The notes under the pieces were generated by a model. The model searched no databases. It was not told the DNA's origin and saw only the letters and a list, made by a program, of their open reading frames with translations. From contig JAUMYC010000010.1 of NCBI GenBank assembly GCA_030528845.1, positions 1 to 23,713 of the forward strand: a DNA stretch of 23,713 bases, read 5' to 3'. The position numbers were made by a program, and so were the translations under genes. This document shows, piece after piece, positions 20,963 through 23,713 of this stretch. Numbering within the stretch: position 1 is the first letter of the stretch; every line of letters begins with the position of its first letter. The stretch comes from Eubacteriales bacterium (GTDB lineage Bacteria; Bacillota_A; Clostridia; Christensenellales; Aristaeellaceae).

Positions 20963-22201
20963 ATGAAGTTTTTTCATCTGGCCGATCTGCACTTTGGCAA
21001 GCAGCTGCACGGCCTTTCGCTGATCGAACAGGGAGACCAGGGCGCGTGGGTGGAGCGTTTTCTGCGCCTGACGGAAGAAGTGCGCCCGCAGGCGGTGGTC
21101 GTCTCGGGCGATATTTACGACCGCAGCGTGCCTTCGCGCGAGGCGGTCGAGCTGTGCGACCGCTTTCTCACCGGGCTGAGCGCGCAGGGCGTCGCCGTGC
21201 TGCTCGTGGCGGGCAACCACGACTCCGGCCCGCGGCTGGCTTTCGCGGCCGATCTGCTGCGCGCGCAGGGCGTGCATATCGCAGGCAGCGTGACGGGCGA
21301 GCTGCGCAGCGTGACGCTGCAGGACGAGCACGGCCCGGTGCGCTTCTGGCTCCTGCCGTATCTGTTCCCGGCGGCTGTGGAAGAGGCGCTCGGACTGGAA
21401 GAGCTGCGCACCTACGACGCGGCGGCGCGGGCGCTGCTCTCCCGCCAGAGCATCGACCCGTCCGAGCGCAACGTGCTCGTCGCGCATCAGCTCGTGCTGC
21501 ACGGAGGCAGCGCGCCCGAGGAGGGCGGCTCCGAGACGATGGTCGGCGGCGTGGGGCAGATCGACTGCTCCGCCTTTGACGCCTTCGATTACGTCGCGCT
21601 CGGGCATATCCATAAGCCGCAGGCCATCGGCAGGGAGAGCGTGCGCTATGCGGGCTCGCCCATGTGCTATCACTTCAGCGAGATCGGCTGGAAAAAGGGC
21701 GCGTATTTGGTGGAGATGGGGGAAAAGGGCGATATCCGCGGCGAAATGATCGGGATCGAGCCGCTGCATCCCCTGCGCGAGGTGCGCGGCGAACTTGATC
21801 AGATCATCCGCAGCGAAACGGCTGCGCCGCGCGGGGGCGAGTATATCCGCGCGGTGCTCACGGACGAGCAGCTGCCCGCGGGCGCGTTCGATGCGCTCGA
21901 TGCGCTCTTCCTTTCGCACGGCAGCCGCCTGCTGGACATGGCCCGGCAACCCAAGGAGCTCTCGGCAGACGCGCAGGCCGCGGCGCGCGGCGCGCGTGCG
22001 CAGCGTTCGGTGGAGGAGCTCTTTACGGAGTTTTACCGCGCGCGCATGGGCGGAGAATTCCCCGCGCCGGCGGAGGCGGAGCTTGTGCGCTTTGCCGCAG
22101 AGCAGGCCGGGCGCGTGCAGCAGGACGCCCCGGAAGGGGAGCTCGGCTCCCTTGCGGAGGCGCTCGTCGCCTTTGCGCTGAGACAGGAGGAACGAGAATG
22201 A
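20963..22201 (+). CDS. sbcD: SbcD (Mre11-like) exonuclease subunit
   Basis: 412 residues. Mre11-type metallophosphoesterase with all metal motifs: Asp8 and His10 in LADLHFG, Asp50 and Asp53 in SGDIYDRS, AGNHD at 83-87, His175 in VAHQ, GHIH at 214-217. With SbcC it forms the ATP-dependent nuclease that cuts hairpins and protein-blocked DNA ends. The start at 20963 has GAGGGAAAC directly upstream and matches the family N-terminus MKFFHLADLH; upstream in-frame codons would begin in the divergent operon. It overlaps sbcC by ATGA. Confidence 0.95.
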   Translation: MKFFHLADLHFGKQLHGLSLIEQGDQGAWVERFLRLTEEVRPQAVVVSGDIYDRSVPSREAVELCDRFLTGLSAQGVAVLLVAGNHDSGPRLAFAADLLRAQGVHIAGSVTGELRSVTLQDEHGPVRFWLLPYLFPAAVEEALGLEELRTYDAAARALLSRQSIDPSERNVLVAHQLVLHGGSAPEEGGSETMVGGVGQIDCSAFDAFDYVALGHIHKPQAIGRESVRYAGSPMCYHFSEIGWKKGAYLVEMGEKGDIRGEMIGIEPLHPLREVRGELDQIIRSETAAPRGGEYIRAVLTDEQLPAGAFDALDALFLSHGSRLLDMARQPKELSADAQAAARGARAQRSVEELFTEFYRARMGGEFPAPAEAELVRFAAEQAGRVQQDAPEGELGSLAEALVAFALRQEERE

Positions 22202-23713
22202 GGCCGCTTTGTCTGGATATGACCGCCTTCGGCCCCTATGCGGGCGCCGTGCAGGTGGATTTTAACGCGCTCGGAAACGGGATCTATCTCATCTCCGGAG
22301 ACACCGGCGCGGGCAAGACCACCATTTTCGACGCGATCGTCTTCGCGCTCTACGGCGAGGCCAGCGGCAGCAGCCGAAGGCCGGAGATGATGCACAGCGA
22401 TTTTGCGCCCAAATCGCAGGACGCGCGCGTACAGCTCGTGTTCTCGCATAACGGCCGCCGATATGAGGTGGAGCGCACGATCCATTTTGCCAAAGTGCGC
22501 GGCAGCGCGGGCGAATACAACCCCAAGCCGAGCATCGCCGCCGTGCTGCGCGAGGAAAACGGCCGTACGACCGAGCGCGCCGAGGCCGTGACCGCGCGCG
22601 TGATCGAGATCGTCGGGCTCAATGCGGATCAGTTCCGCAAGATCGTCATGCTCGCGCAGGGCGAGTTCCGCGCCTTCCTCGAGGCGGGCAACAACGAGCG
22701 CGGCGAGATCTTGGGCAAATTGTTCAACAACAGCCGCAATATCTTCTTTCAGGAGCACCTGCGCCGCGCGGAAAAGCTCCTGCGCGAACAGCGCGCACAG
22801 GAGCAGGAGCGCGTGCGCATCCGTCTCCTGCCGGATTCGCTGCGCCTTCCCGAGGAGCTCGACGAGACGCAGCGCGCGCTGTATTTGCCCGATCACCCGC
22901 AGCTGCCGGAAAACCTGCTGCGCCTGACCGAGCGGGGAAAGCTGGCGCTGCAGGAGCGTCTTGCGGAAAAAGAGGCGGCGGACGCGCTGCTGGCCGGGCT
23001 GCGGGAGCGCAGAAAGGCGGCGGAGCTGTCCAACGGGATGCTGGAGGCGTATGCGCGCGCCTGCACCGAGCAGGAGAGCCTGCTTGCGCGCAGCGGAGAA
23101 TATGAACAAAAGCGAAATGTGCTGGAGCGGGCCGAGCGCGCGCTGCGGCAGGTACGCCCCGCGCAGGAAATGCGCGAGGCCAAGCGCCGCGAGATCGACG
23201 CGATGACGGAAAAACAGGGCGCTCTTGCCCGCGCGGTGCTTGCGCAGCAGGAGCAAGCGCGCCTTTGCGCCGCGCAGCTCGAGGCGGAGAGCGCACAGCA
23301 GCCGAGGATGGATTCCATCGCCGCAGAGGTCGGCGCGCTCAAGCGCGACCTGCCCAAATACGATCTGCTCGAACAGGAACGGCGCGAATCCATGCTGCTC
23401 GGCGCGAAGCTGGAAAAAGCGCGCAGAAGCCAGAGCGCCGCGCAGGAGGAGCTTCGCAGAGCGCAGGAAAAGGCTGCCGGTCTGGAAGAGGCCATCCGTC
23501 AAAATAAAGCCGCCGGCGAAGAGGCGGTCGCGCTGGAGGGCGCGCTGCAGCAGGCGCGCGAGCGCTACAGGGCGCTCGAGAAGCTGCGGGCCGGGGCGGA
23601 GGAGGCGGAAAAGGAAGAGGCAAACTGCGCGCTCGAATTGCAGCGCTACGCCGCGTTGAGCGAACGCGCAGCGCAGGCCGCGCAGGAGTATGCGCTGTGC
23701 AACGCGGCCTTTA
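22198..23713 (+). CDS. sbcC: SbcC (Rad50-like) ATPase subunit, partial
   Basis: The frame is open from 22198 to the window end, giving 505 residues of the N-terminal half (full SbcC is about 1000). It starts MRPLCLDMTAFGPYA with AGGAGG upstream; Walker A is GDTGAGKTT at 34-42 and the Q-loop is MLAQGEFRAFLEA at about 151-163. From about residue 185 the sequence is charged and rich in Glu, Arg, Leu and Ala, the first long coiled-coil arm. The zinc hook, signature and Walker B would lie beyond the edge. Coupled to sbcD by a 4-nt overlap. Confidence 0.95.
   Translation, partial: MRPLCLDMTAFGPYAGAVQVDFNALGNGIYLISGDTGAGKTTIFDAIVFALYGEASGSSRRPEMMHSDFAPKSQDARVQLVFSHNGRRYEVERTIHFAKVRGSAGEYNPKPSIAAVLREENGRTTERAEAVTARVIEIVGLNADQFRKIVMLAQGEFRAFLEAGNNERGEILGKLFNNSRNIFFQEHLRRAEKLLREQRAQEQERVRIRLLPDSLRLPEELDETQRALYLPDHPQLPENLLRLTERGKLALQERLAEKEAADALLAGLRERRKAAELSNGMLEAYARACTEQESLLARSGEYEQKRNVLERAERALRQVRPAQEMREAKRREIDAMTEKQGALARAVLAQQEQARLCAAQLEAESAQQPRMDSIAAEVGALKRDLPKYDLLEQERRESMLLGAKLEKARRSQSAAQEELRRAQEKAAGLEEAIRQNKAAGEEAVALEGALQQARERYRALEKLRAGAEEAEKEEANCALELQRYAALSERAAQAAQEYALCNAAF

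Noticed and set aside
22033..23502. 489-codon open frame on the minus strand
   Set aside because: It is antisense to sbcDC, which has Walker A and Q-loop motifs in the plus frame.

Overview
The window reads as a chromosomal segment of a strictly anaerobic, GC-rich member of the Bacillota, probably class Clostridia. Evidence: Hdr/Flx flavin-based electron-transfer genes, strong GGAGG-type ribosome sites, sigma-A type promoters (TTGACA/TATAAT with 17-bp spacers), dense operons with ATGA stop/start overlaps, and small XRE regulators paired with membrane proteins. Two ABC substrate-binding proteins have plain signal peptides and no lipobox, which I associate with Christensenellales-like Clostridia. 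That placement is inference only. No rRNA, tRNA, CRISPR array, transposase or phage gene was seen.

Layout. Bases 1-6804 (minus strand) form one tight redox operon, transcribed hdrB-hdrC-hdrA-flxD-flxC-flxB-flxA and then a SdhB/FrdB-like iron-sulfur subunit cut by the window edge. It encodes a soluble HdrABC-FlxABCD NADH dehydrogenase/heterodisulfide-reductase-type complex of the kind thought to bifurcate electrons, plus an unusual extra subunit with a [2Fe-2S] and at least one [4Fe-4S] site. A strong promoter with a palindrome over its -35 box drives it. Back-to-back with it is the promoter of a type I L-asparaginase (7043-8026, plus).

Bases 8086-8892 hold a small XRE regulator and membrane-protein pair behind three operator-like repeats phased exactly 23 bp apart. 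Bases 8906-12628 (minus) are an ABC importer of the TrpXYZ/ABC_sub_bind type (binding protein, permease, ATPase) with a LysR-type regulator as the last gene. Bases 12834-17725 (plus) carry a large GH106-like glycoside hydrolase without signal peptide, a small zinc-ribbon membrane protein, and a Gfo/Idh/MocA oxidoreductase lacking the usual EKP lysine. A GNAT acetyltransferase follows, its promoter embedded in a nested inverted repeat.

Bases 18353-20670 (minus) are a polar amino-acid (cystine-like) ABC importer: permease, ATPase, then binding protein. Bases 20874-23713 (plus) are sbcD and the first half of sbcC, running off the window.

Together the window suggests a peptide/amino-acid and glycan fermenter: importers and asparaginase feed amino acids, the glycosidase and oxidoreductase process sugars, and the Hdr-Flx complex balances NADH, ferredoxin and an unidentified low-potential or thiol/enoate-type acceptor. 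The Hdr-Flx operon with its SdhB-like partner is the best candidate for an under-described system here.
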